The notes under the pieces were generated by a model, which ran no database searches, had not been told where the DNA came from, and saw only the letters and a program-made list of their open reading frames with translations. Shown in pieces: positions 28,310 to 37,270 of a stretch of 64,000 nt of DNA (position 1 is the first letter of the stretch; each line of letters opens with the position of its first letter). The translations under genes were made by a program, and so were the position numbers. Source of the stretch: Methanolobus vulcani (lineage in GTDB: Archaea; Halobacteriota; Methanosarcinia; Methanosarcinales; Methanosarcinaceae); the NCBI RefSeq assembly GCF_900100715.1, contig NZ_FNCA01000009.1, forward strand, positions 1 through 64,000, in the 5' to 3' direction.

Positions 28310-30247
28310 TTGGATAGGTGCTTAAAAATATTTTTCACAGCTCTAGCTATAACTATGCTAGTAGCAGGAACAATGACATCCGCCATGGCTGTCAGTTCCA
28401 AAGCGTACAGTTTTGAAGATAATCTTGAAGTTGCATTGCCCAATGTTGCGTATGAGGAGCTTTACGTACCAGGAGAAATACTGGTAAAGTTCAGTCCCGG
28501 AGTATCTGAAACTAAGATCAATGCGATGAACTCAAAAAATGAAGCAACTGTAACTTACACAAGCCCACATGCAGGATTTAAGATCCTGAAGATACCAAAG
28601 ACGAAGTCTGTAGAGGAAATGGTTGAAATCTATAGTAAGAATCCTAATGTTGAGTATGCAACTGCGAATTATATTATGCATTCAACAATGATACCTGATG
28701 ATGAATACTATAATGAACAATGGAATTTCAACTCACAATATGGTATCAATGTTGAACAAGCATGGGATACTTCCACAGGAGATGGAGTTATTGTAGCTGT
28801 CATTGATACAGGAATCGCACAAAATGTTCCTGATCTTGAAGGAGCCGATTTTGCATCTGGTTATGATTTTATTAACGATGACACAGATCCTACTGATGAC
28901 AATGGCCATGGCACACATGTTGCTGGTACTATAGCACAATCTACGAATAATGACATAGGGGTAGCGGGAATTGCATACGATTGTACCCTCATGCCTGTAA
29001 AAGTATTGGGTTCAGATGGAAGTGGAAGTCTTAGCGCACTAATAAACGGTATATACTATGCTATTGACCACGATGCACAAATAATAAGCATGAGTCTGGG
29101 ATTCAGCCCAAAATTGAACCCTAAATATTTCACATCTCTGGATATAGCACTTAATGATGCATATAATGCTGGTATAGTCATAGTTGCTGCTGCCGGTAAC
29201 GATGGAATGGCTAAAATAGGATATCCTGCAGTCTACGATAAATGTATAGCTGTCGGAGCTACTAGATATGATGGAACACGTTCATGGTATTCTAATTATG
29301 GAAGTGATCTAGATGTAATGGCTCCCGGTGGGGACACATCAGTAGATCAAAATAATGATGGGCAGCCTGATGGTATCAAGCAGAACACATTAAGTAACCC
29401 TATAACAGGAGAACCTAGGTATCCATTATACCAAGGAACTTCCATGGCAACTCCACATGTGTCAGGTGTTGCAGCCCTTCTTATTGCAAGTGGTGTCAAT
29501 GGTCCTGACAACGTTAGAGCTGCGATTGAAAACTCTGCACAGGATATTTATTCAACAGGATGGGACTTTGATTCAGGATATGGAATTATCGATGCTTATG
29601 CTGCCCTGAACTATTTCAGCACAGAAGACCCGACTCCATCAAACACTCAACCAATTGCAGATGCAGGCGGGCCATATACCGGTACTGAAGACGTTGCAAT
29701 TACATTTGATGGTTCAGCCTCATCCGACTCTGATGGAGATACTCTCACATATACATGGAGCTTTGGTGACGGATCAACTGCATCGGGGGTGAGTCCAAGT
29801 CATATATATACAAATGATGGAACATACTCAATTACATTGATAGTAAATGATGGAATCATGGATTCTCAACCGTCTGGAACCACAGCCACCATTAGTTCAG
29901 CAAATAACCCTTCATCAATTTATGTTAATATTGATGAAATGAAATATACAACCAGAAATGCTGGACCAAATATTTTCGTAACTGCCAATGCAAAAATTCT
30001 AGTTACAGATGGAAATGGTGGTATCCTTGATGGTGCAACTGTCAACGGACATTGGGATGGCGCAACTAGTGATCTGGATATTGGAACCACAACATCGGAT
30101 GGAACTGTAATGCTGTATTCGGACGAGGTAAAATATAAAGGTAAAGCTTTGAGTTTCGACTTTACCGTTGACTCTGTGACTAATGGTGGAATTACATATG
30201 ATAGCACTGACTTTGGTACGGTTACCAGCGAAGTTAGATATCCATGA
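28310..30247 (+). CDS. Secreted subtilisin-like serine protease with PKD domain
   Basis: 645 residues from TTG 28310, chosen because AGGTGG lies 5 bases upstream; an in-frame GTG at 28301 overlaps that site. Order: signal peptide (about 1-28), inhibitor-like propeptide (about 50-125), S8 catalytic domain with Asp in VAVIDTGI, His in NGHGTHVAGT and Ser in GTSMATPHVSG, a PKD domain (from ADAGGPYTGTEDVAITFDGS to about 535) and a C-terminal Ig-like domain. Secreted and self-maturing in the family. Convergent with a second subtilase. Confidence 0.93.
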   Translation: MDRCLKIFFTALAITMLVAGTMTSAMAVSSKAYSFEDNLEVALPNVAYEELYVPGEILVKFSPGVSETKINAMNSKNEATVTYTSPHAGFKILKIPKTKSVEEMVEIYSKNPNVEYATANYIMHSTMIPDDEYYNEQWNFNSQYGINVEQAWDTSTGDGVIVAVIDTGIAQNVPDLEGADFASGYDFINDDTDPTDDNGHGTHVAGTIAQSTNNDIGVAGIAYDCTLMPVKVLGSDGSGSLSALINGIYYAIDHDAQIISMSLGFSPKLNPKYFTSLDIALNDAYNAGIVIVAAAGNDGMAKIGYPAVYDKCIAVGATRYDGTRSWYSNYGSDLDVMAPGGDTSVDQNNDGQPDGIKQNTLSNPITGEPRYPLYQGTSMATPHVSGVAALLIASGVNGPDNVRAAIENSAQDIYSTGWDFDSGYGIIDAYAALNYFSTEDPTPSNTQPIADAGGPYTGTEDVAITFDGSASSDSDGDTLTYTWSFGDGSTASGVSPSHIYTNDGTYSITLIVNDGIMDSQPSGTTATISSANNPSSIYVNIDEMKYTTRNAGPNIFVTANAKILVTDGNGGILDGATVNGHWDGATSDLDIGTTTSDGTVMLYSDEVKYKGKALSFDFTVDSVTNGGITYDSTDFGTVTSEVRYP

Positions 30248-30310
30248 TATTAAAAACAAAAAGCAATGAAAATAGTGTCCCTTTGGACACTAATCCTTCC
30301 TTTTTTACAA

Positions 30311-30530
30311 CCCTTTTCTTAAATCCCTCATAACCTCTGCAACATTGCTCAATAACTGAGCAATAATCTCCTGGAACAAACAGACTCCAAGAACAAAATC
30401 TGACCTTCAGACTTGATAGCTTCTCAGAACATAGAATATACCTTTGAAAGACTTTTTGAGATTATCCCTTGAATTTCCATTTCAGTTATGATATCAAAGA
30501 AATGCTGCGCATCCTTCCAGAAATTGAAAT
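30311..30530 (-). pseudogene. Decayed C-terminal fragment of the MetE-like gene
   Basis: Read on the minus strand this stretch matches the last ~72 codons of the intact gene at 31989-33020. NFWKDAQHFFDIITEMEI lines up with NVWKETQYFPDIINDMET, and IISKSLSKVYSMF with IISKRLSKAYSVF. A 22-base block (AACATTGCTCAATAACTGAGCA) is identical in both. The copy has an in-frame TGA where the parent has Gly, and a one-base deletion after it that shifts the frame. It is a remnant of a duplication, directly downstream of the minus-strand subtilase. Confidence 0.9.
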
Positions 30531-30586
30531 AGAAATCGATCAACTGTAAAATACAAAAGAAGTATTATGAAAACACTGCTCTTATT

Positions 30587-31744
30587 TTACATGTAATTTT
30601 CTAAACACGCACTTGCATTAACAAGACCAAAACCGTAAAGTTCATCACGGCCGGTAGCACCAAAGTCTGTAGCTGTGGAAGCAAGTATTTCACGTACTTC
30701 TTCAGGGCTTAATGTATCGTCAGCACTGAGAAGAAGTGCAACAACACCTGATACGTGAGGTGTGGCCATGCTTGTACCCGCTATACTGGCATAGCCATCT
30801 TCCTTATAAGTTGAAAGGATGTTCACACCAGGTGCAACAAGCTCAACTTCTGGTCCGATGTTCGAGAAATCTGCAACAGAACCATTCTTTTCTATAGCAG
30901 AGACAGCAATCACCGAATCATAGGCAGCGGGGTAGCTGACATTTCCTCCATAATCGTTCCCTGATGCTGAAACAAGCACGATTCCCTCATCATAGGCTTT
31001 CTGACACATCCTGCGCATGGATATGAAGTCGGTACTGCTTCCAAGGCTCATAGAGATGACGTCCATATCATGCATTATAGCCCAATCTATTGCAGCGTTG
31101 ATATCCGAGATCTGTCCGTCACAATCACTATTCAGGACCTTAAGCGCATAGATTTCTGCATCCGGTGCCACACCTACGACTATTATGTCATCATTATCTA
31201 CTGCAGCTATTATACCTGCCACGTGGGTTCCATGACCATTATCATCCATTGGGTCCATGTCCCCATTCACAAAGTCATAGCCTCCATAGTAGTTGGGTGC
31301 AAGGTCAGGATGGGTGTAGTCGATGCCAGTATCTATGACAGCAACCCTGACACCCTCACCTGTGAAATCGGGATGCACTTTTTCAGCATCTACACAGTCC
31401 ACACCCCAGCTTGTCTCAGGGTCATCGTCCTTTTCCCAACAAAACAAGGAATTGGTTTTTAAAATACAAACCTCAGTATCTATTTCTATATATTCCACAT
31501 CAGGCTGATTCTTTAAACCATTAATACTGTATCTGGGAATTTCTGCCGCAATTGCAGGAATGGCATGATATTGATATTTGATCACGCCATCAAGCGATTC
31601 CACAAGTTCAGCATCCGGGCTATCCTTGAATCCAATGATGACCGTTACTTTATCATCCAGCACCTGTACGGCAGCTGCAGATGCAATGATAGCCACAGTT
31701 AGAGAGAGTAAACTAAGCGCTATCAGAGCGTAAGTTTTTTTCAA
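30587..31744 (-). CDS. Secreted subtilisin-like serine protease
   Basis: 385 residues, starting at a TTG with GGTGGT upstream. Signal peptide (residues 1-26, MKKTYALIALSLL then small residues), a short propeptide, and the S8 domain with VAVIDTGIDYTH (Asp), NGHGTHVAGI (His) and GTSMATPHVSG (Ser). It lacks the PKD and C-terminal domains of the subtilase at 28310. It has Cys residues before and within the catalytic domain. Family role: extracellular proteolysis or maturation of surface proteins. Confidence 0.93.
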   Translation of the reverse strand: MKKTYALIALSLLSLTVAIIASAAAVQVLDDKVTVIIGFKDSPDAELVESLDGVIKYQYHAIPAIAAEIPRYSINGLKNQPDVEYIEIDTEVCILKTNSLFCWEKDDDPETSWGVDCVDAEKVHPDFTGEGVRVAVIDTGIDYTHPDLAPNYYGGYDFVNGDMDPMDDNGHGTHVAGIIAAVDNDDIIVVGVAPDAEIYALKVLNSDCDGQISDINAAIDWAIMHDMDVISMSLGSSTDFISMRRMCQKAYDEGIVLVSASGNDYGGNVSYPAAYDSVIAVSAIEKNGSVADFSNIGPEVELVAPGVNILSTYKEDGYASIAGTSMATPHVSGVVALLLSADDTLSPEEVREILASTATDFGATGRDELYGFGLVNASACLENYM

Positions 31745-31761
31745 TTAGTACCACCGATTCA

Positions 31762-31781
31762 AATTGGAAATCATTCCAATT
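31762..31781. promoter_or_regulatory. Perfect 8-bp inverted repeat in subtilase leader
   Basis: AATTGGAA-ATCA-TTCCAATT lies 18-37 bases upstream of the minus-strand subtilase start and downstream of a TATA-like box (minus-strand TTTATATG, near 31813-31820). It may be an operator or an RNA hairpin in the 5' leader. Confidence 0.45.
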
Positions 31782-31988
31782 GACAATAACCAGCTGAAAA
31801 TAGCTATAGTAACATATAAATTTTAGGATGTAATTTTCTTACCAAAAAAATATATCACAAGATAAACAATAGCATGCGCCTTTGGAGGACTTTATTAAAA
31901 ATAAAAAAAGATGAATAATTAAAGGGAAAAATACCTTTTTGTTGTTAAAATAGCACTTTGCAGAATCTCAGAAAATAAAACATTATCA

Positions 31989-33020
31989 CTACAATCCCTT
32001 AAAATCAGCCATACCTTTTGTAACATTGCTCAATAACTGAGCAGCTATTTCCTGAGAAGGCCATGCCCCAAGACCACAATCCGGGCCAGCATACTTGATA
32101 GATTCTCCAAACACGGAATATGCTTTTGAAAGCCTCTTTGAGATAATCTCCGGGGTTTCCATATCATTTATGATATCAGGGAAATACTGGGTTTCTTTCC
32201 AGACATTAGTATTATATGTGTCATTAAGAACCGCAACCAAATTGAATACATCAGTCCTTGCGATTCCGACCCTCATGTAGGAATCACTGTCTTCAAGCTC
32301 TTTTTTATCAATAAGATCAAGATAGGAAGGAGTAGCTGCAGATTCAACACCTATGACGCTGATATTCTCTGTCTGGCAGGCAAGTTTGTAATGCAGTGGA
32401 GAGTGTAGATGAATCTCCACATCACATCCTGCTTTTTTAGCTGAACTGCATGCAATATCCATGGCTTTTATGAGATCATTATCAGAGAACATGACCTGAG
32501 GATTGATGCCTATACTTGGCTCGTCAATTGAAACTGTCTTGATATTGAAATCTTTGGCAACAGAGAGCGAGTTCTTCACAAAGCGGTCAACACTTTCTCC
32601 AAGAAGGTTCAGTATGTCCACATATTCGGTTCCGCCAAACTCCTTAAGATAGAGCTCCAGAGGACCGGTTACACAAACACGGACATTGAGCTTTTCACCG
32701 CTTTCTTCCCTGTAGGCTTTTGCAACTTCGGAGATTGCTTCAAGTTCAATGATACGGGCATCTGAGACTTTGACTTTGAAAGGTTCCTCTGTGCACTCCG
32801 GGTCCCTGATAATAGAAAGGAACTGTTCGTTCATGTCCTGATACTGAGGATATGTTGGAACTTCAACACCAGCTTCCACTTTCATCATAAAAGCATCATT
32901 TATGACCCTGAACAGGTCTGCATCACTTTTCTTCTCAGAAAACCTTCCAGCCATCCACTCTTTTGATGTGCCTGCCGGAAGAGGAAAACTGCCAATGTCA
33001 TCAAAGATAATCTCTGCCAT
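31989..33020 (-). CDS. Core MetE-like (folate-independent) methionine synthase or methylcobamide methyltransferase
   Basis: 343 residues, one TIM barrel, starting with DDIGSFPLP as in the C-terminal half of MetE and archaeal core-MetE proteins. Zn-site candidates: His204 and His206 in EIHLHSP, Glu226 in GVESAAT and Cys315 in GPDCGLG. MetE proteins normally have H-x-C at the first site, so the H-x-H here is unusual. SIDEP (about 165) is typical. Such proteins transfer a methyl group from a corrinoid or pterin donor to homocysteine or a related thiol; which one is unclear. Confidence 0.85.
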   Translation of the reverse strand: MAEIIFDDIGSFPLPAGTSKEWMAGRFSEKKSDADLFRVINDAFMMKVEAGVEVPTYPQYQDMNEQFLSIIRDPECTEEPFKVKVSDARIIELEAISEVAKAYREESGEKLNVRVCVTGPLELYLKEFGGTEYVDILNLLGESVDRFVKNSLSVAKDFNIKTVSIDEPSIGINPQVMFSDNDLIKAMDIACSSAKKAGCDVEIHLHSPLHYKLACQTENISVIGVESAATPSYLDLIDKKELEDSDSYMRVGIARTDVFNLVAVLNDTYNTNVWKETQYFPDIINDMETPEIISKRLSKAYSVFGESIKYAGPDCGLGAWPSQEIAAQLLSNVTKGMADFKGL

Positions 33021-33162
33021 GCCAATATTATTAGCCTGTATTTAACTTATAATTTTTGAGTCATAAAACTGATTCTCAAAAGTGATTTATTGACAGAGGC
33101 TTTGCGCTATTTACGTTAGCTTATACCAAAATTATTTCATTTCCCAGATCATATTGAATTAT

Positions 33163-34449
33163 ATGGGGAAATTGGGATTAAAGGAAGTCATCGCCATGGG
33201 AGTGGGCGGAATGGTTTCCGGTGGAATATTTGCAGTTCTGGGTGTAGCAATGCAAAGAGCAGGTAACGCTGTTGCGTTCTCTTTTTTGATTGCAGGAATA
33301 CTGACATTGCTTACGGCTTATTCTTATGTTAAACTGACACTTCATTTCAAAGAAGAAGGAGGTACCTTTTCATTTATAGCGCATGCTGTAGATAACATGC
33401 ATATTGCAGGAGTTATCGGATGGCTTCTGATAATAGGCTATGTAGGTGTAATGGCGCTTTATGCTTTTGCTTTTGGTTCATATCTTGTCAGTATGCTAGG
33501 ATACCCTGTTAATTCACTGATAAGACAATTGATATCTGCAAGTATAATCTTTATTTTTGTAGGGTTGAATCTGTCTGGAGTGAAAGAAACAGCTATCTAT
33601 CAGGATATTGCCGTATACCTGAAAATAGCACTATTGATCTCCCTTGCATTTCTTGGAATATACTTTTCGGACAATACTACAGAAGTCATAGATGCGTTTT
33701 TCAATGAGGGAATTTTACCTTCAATAACTGCATTCGCAATAATATTCGTTGCTTATGAAGGTTTTCAGTTGCTTACCTATGGTTACAAAGAGATAGAAAA
33801 TGTGGATGAGAATCTTCCCCGTGGTATGTATATAGCTATAATCATAGCCATGTTGATCTATATCTCAGTTTCTTTCATGGCAACACTTCACATTACTCCG
33901 GAAGAAGTAATTACAAATAAGGAATTTGCACTTGGTGCTGCAGTCAGATCATTTCTTGGAACGGCCGGATTCATTATTGTCATAATCTCCGCCCTTCAGA
34001 GCACTTCTTCCGGAATTAATGCAACCTTATTCGGAACAGCTAGACTTACCCGCAAGATTTCAATAGAAAATGAACTCCCAGAAGTATTCTCTTACCAAAA
34101 TCAAAAGAAAATACCTGTTTACTCCCTAATAATAATAGGCATTCTAAGTGCATCATTTGCTTTTATGGGCACACTTGAAGAAATAACCACATTCGGATCA
34201 ATTGTTTTTCTGATTGCAGACGCTGCAGCGAATTATGCAAACCTCAAATTATACAAAAAAACAAACTCAATATTCTGGATTCCACTTGCAGCTTTGACAG
34301 GTTGTATTATTGCAATTCCTATAGTCTTCTATCACTTGTATATGAATCAGTTCCACGTGTTAATATCAATTATCTCCATTTTTGTCATCATGCTTCTTCT
34401 CAATGGTTTTTACATAATGAATAAGAAAAGAACAAAGAATAATGCTTAA
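33163..34449 (+). CDS. APC-superfamily amino acid permease
   Basis: 428 residues from ATG 33163 (TTG 33154 possible). About twelve transmembrane segments. The first helix has the MGVGGMVSGGIFAVLG glycine-rich motif that forms the substrate site in APC transporters, and GYKEIENVDENLPRG matches the conserved loop after helix 6. Likely imports an amino acid by proton or sodium coupling; the substrate is unknown. Confidence 0.92.
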   Translation: MGKLGLKEVIAMGVGGMVSGGIFAVLGVAMQRAGNAVAFSFLIAGILTLLTAYSYVKLTLHFKEEGGTFSFIAHAVDNMHIAGVIGWLLIIGYVGVMALYAFAFGSYLVSMLGYPVNSLIRQLISASIIFIFVGLNLSGVKETAIYQDIAVYLKIALLISLAFLGIYFSDNTTEVIDAFFNEGILPSITAFAIIFVAYEGFQLLTYGYKEIENVDENLPRGMYIAIIIAMLIYISVSFMATLHITPEEVITNKEFALGAAVRSFLGTAGFIIVIISALQSTSSGINATLFGTARLTRKISIENELPEVFSYQNQKKIPVYSLIIIGILSASFAFMGTLEEITTFGSIVFLIADAAANYANLKLYKKTNSIFWIPLAALTGCIIAIPIVFYHLYMNQFHVLISIISIFVIMLLLNGFYIMNKKRTKNNA

Positions 34450-34487
34450 CAAGATGGAGAAAAAAGAAATGAAGAACAAAAATTCAT

Positions 34488-34793
34488 TTATTTTCTAAGA
34501 GTAGCTGAGATCTTTGAAACATAATAATTGATGCACATCTGAGAGTAGTCCAGAGATTTAGGAGACATATGAGAAATAATCTCATCTGCGCATCTTGTTG
34601 AGTTCTGGCTGCACTCAGGCATTCCATACTTTTCACGATGATTGGAAACTTTTTGTAACATCAGGTTCTGAAAATCGATAACATCAATCTTTTCTTCTGA
34701 ACTGAGCTCTTCAAAGCCATTCTTTAAAGAAGCAAGCTGGTCCTTGTTCTCTTCGGTCATTTCAATATCTAATATAGGATTTTTCAATTCCAT
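34488..34793 (-). CDS. Unrecognised small acidic protein
   Basis: 101 residues from ATG 34793. Mostly helical and charged, with two Cys (PECSQNSTRC) and no signal peptide or membrane segment. No family recognised. Stands alone between two transporter genes. Confidence 0.6.
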   Translation of the reverse strand: MELKNPILDIEMTEENKDQLASLKNGFEELSSEEKIDVIDFQNLMLQKVSNHREKYGMPECSQNSTRCADEIISHMSPKSLDYSQMCINYYVSKISATLRK

Positions 34794-35028
34794 TGGTACC
34801 ACAGGAAAATATATTTGACTAACATTAGATATAGTTTTGGTAATTATATTAATTTAATATATACGAAGTGAATATTTACGTAGCATACCGATTTTTGACA
34901 TAAATATTATAATTAGGAGAAAAATAACCACAGAATATACAATAAGAGATGAAATCAATCATACATGAAAAAATAATTGCTTCGGATAAAAATACCGAAG
35001 CTTAATCTTGTTAGAACTATTTGTTCTG

Positions 35029-36960
35029 TTAATTGTCAGAAGGCAATGTCAGCAACAATCCAATGTTTGCAAATGCCTCTGCAACCTGCTTGAAAGCAAT
35101 AAGGAACTCTTTTTCACTCAGGTCAAGATCAGCTGCCATTGGTTCTGCTGCAAACCATATCTCTTTCTCACTGTCTCCACGGGTAAGTGAAACACAGGCA
35201 AGCATGTCAGCCTTGGTGAGCCTGTAAACAGAATCCCTGCCTGTAGGAGTTACCCAGGATGGATGAATGTTTTTGAGTTCATTTACAAACCTGTCCCAGT
35301 TAATTGTTGCAGATGCTTCAAGGTTAAGTTTGACAATTGCACGGTCTCCGGTAACTTCCTTTTCAATGACCTTGACAAGCTTCTTATATTCTGGATCAGA
35401 CTCGTCAACTATCATAGCCTCTTTCTCAAGCTTTTCTGCTTCATCAGCAAAGAACGGAGCAAGGTTCACAGTATCAGATGGTTTTGTAGCCAGTGATACG
35501 CCAAAAAAAGCAACTCCACTGAGCACCATTCCTAAGATAACACCATGGTTTGAAAGTACTGGGTGAATTGTGTCAAGATAAGCTGTTGCAAATGGAGGAG
35601 TATTTGCAAGATCCACGGTTGTCAGTGCTATCTGTACAACTGCACCAACAATAAGTCCTGCAAGAGCACCTTGCTTTGTTGCACGCTTCCAGTACAAACC
35701 TCCCATCAGAGGGAAGAAGTAGGCTGCACTTGCAATGAAGGTTGCAATGTGAATTACATCGATAATACTGTCAATGTAGAATGAAAGAACAGTTGCCAAT
35801 GCTACAATGATAAGTACACTGATCCTGTTTATTGTCATCATCTGTTTCATTGTTGCATCAGGCTTTATGTATCTCTGGTAAATGTCACGTGAAATACATG
35901 AACCACCTGACGTTGCAAATGTATCTGCAGAAGACATTGCTGCTGCTGCTAGACCCACTGCACAAAGACCAATTGCCAATGGTGAAAGTGAACTTACAAT
36001 GTAGACAAGAAGAGCTGGCTCTGCTGCTGCCATTGCACCCATTCCGATCTCAGAGAATGAAGCCGGTATCTCAGGATAAATGTGGTTAAGTCCAATTGCA
36101 ATAGCAGTACATGCCACACCAAAGATAAGAAAGATCAGGAAGGAACCAAGGATCATACCAATTCTTGCTGACTTCTCATCTTTTGCAGCCCATATCCTTT
36201 GCCATGGATCCTGCTCTGTGATCCATCCGGGAATGATGGCAAATATGGCAATAAGAACCGCAGGGATACCTACTGAGAAGGGATTCCACCATCCAGAAGG
36301 CATGTCACCGAAAAGATCAGAAGTTGTCATAGCAGGGGCATCTACAGTGCCGGATGTTGCTGCAGTAACAACCACAAAAGCGATGATTAGTGAAAATGTA
36401 GCAAGCATAACAAACTGCACCACATCGGTCCAGATAACTGCAGAGAAACCTCCAAGTGTTACATATACTGAAATTGCAAGAGCAACAATGGCTGCTGCAT
36501 ATATCGGTTCAAGACCAAAGAAAATGTTCAAAACAAGTGAGAAACCCTTGATATCAGCAACAGCAAAAAGAGCCATTACTATTGCAATAACAATCGCTAC
36601 CGGACCACGAATAGTACTGCTGAACCTCTGTTCCAGAAGTTCTGGCTGTGTGATAGCAGGCAGATGCTTAATCTTACCAACAAGAAGGGCAATAAGCAGC
36701 AATGCAAGGATGTTCGGAGCAACAAAACCCCATATAGAACCCATTCCAAGCAGCATATAAAAACCAATTACAGCTAGTATTCCACCAGCCGTCATCCATG
36801 AAGATGCTGCTGAGAAACCAATACCCAGTGCGCTTATCTTACGGCCCGCAAGCCAGAAATCAGTTACAGACTTCTGCTTTTTTGTGAAATATAATCCTAT
36901 ACCTATCAGTCCAAGCAAGTAGACTGCCATTAATACAAGGAATATCTGATAACTTTCCAT
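35029..36960 (-). CDS. Sodium:solute symporter (SSS family) with long C-terminal tail
   Basis: 643 residues. Start supported by GAGGT 8-12 bases upstream. About 13 transmembrane segments, with SSS hallmarks TDFWLAGR in the first loop, SSWMTAGG, and SSADTFATSGGSCISRDIY with the sodium-binding serines. A cytoplasmic tail of about 140 residues with acidic N-terminal part (EAEKLEKEAMIVDESD) follows the last helix, longer than in typical PutP. The substrate is not evident; proline, glycine betaine or organic acids are options. Confidence 0.92.
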   Translation of the reverse strand: MESYQIFLVLMAVYLLGLIGIGLYFTKKQKSVTDFWLAGRKISALGIGFSAASSWMTAGGILAVIGFYMLLGMGSIWGFVAPNILALLLIALLVGKIKHLPAITQPELLEQRFSSTIRGPVAIVIAIVMALFAVADIKGFSLVLNIFFGLEPIYAAAIVALAISVYVTLGGFSAVIWTDVVQFVMLATFSLIIAFVVVTAATSGTVDAPAMTTSDLFGDMPSGWWNPFSVGIPAVLIAIFAIIPGWITEQDPWQRIWAAKDEKSARIGMILGSFLIFLIFGVACTAIAIGLNHIYPEIPASFSEIGMGAMAAAEPALLVYIVSSLSPLAIGLCAVGLAAAAMSSADTFATSGGSCISRDIYQRYIKPDATMKQMMTINRISVLIIVALATVLSFYIDSIIDVIHIATFIASAAYFFPLMGGLYWKRATKQGALAGLIVGAVVQIALTTVDLANTPPFATAYLDTIHPVLSNHGVILGMVLSGVAFFGVSLATKPSDTVNLAPFFADEAEKLEKEAMIVDESDPEYKKLVKVIEKEVTGDRAIVKLNLEASATINWDRFVNELKNIHPSWVTPTGRDSVYRLTKADMLACVSLTRGDSEKEIWFAAEPMAADLDLSEKEFLIAFKQVAEAFANIGLLLTLPSDN

Positions 36961-37270
36961 AATAACTACCTCATATAATAATTAATATGGCCTCGACAGA
37001 AACTATCAAAGACCTTTATATATGTGGTATAACTCTTATTATGATAAGTATATAAGCGTTTTCAAAAAATACAGTTTATGTTTAATCAATTTTATTTACC
37101 TTTATTAATTTAACTGAATCTATTGATAGCTATTTTAACAGAACAAAACCAAAATACAAAATTAAGTTGAGTTAATAAAAGGAAAGTTTCCCAACTTTAA
37201 CCATTAAATTGAATACTCAATTCTATGCTCAATCCAAAATAATATTATCATTCAGATACTATTTCCTAGC
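36961..37270. promoter_or_regulatory. Divergent promoter region, SSS transporter and nurA
   Basis: 310 AT-rich bases without a gene. A strong TATA box for the transporter lies on the minus strand at 37014-37024 (CATATATAAAG), giving a start near 36990 and a 30-base leader. The plus-strand side is very AT-rich, with no single clear box for nurA. Confidence 0.5.
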
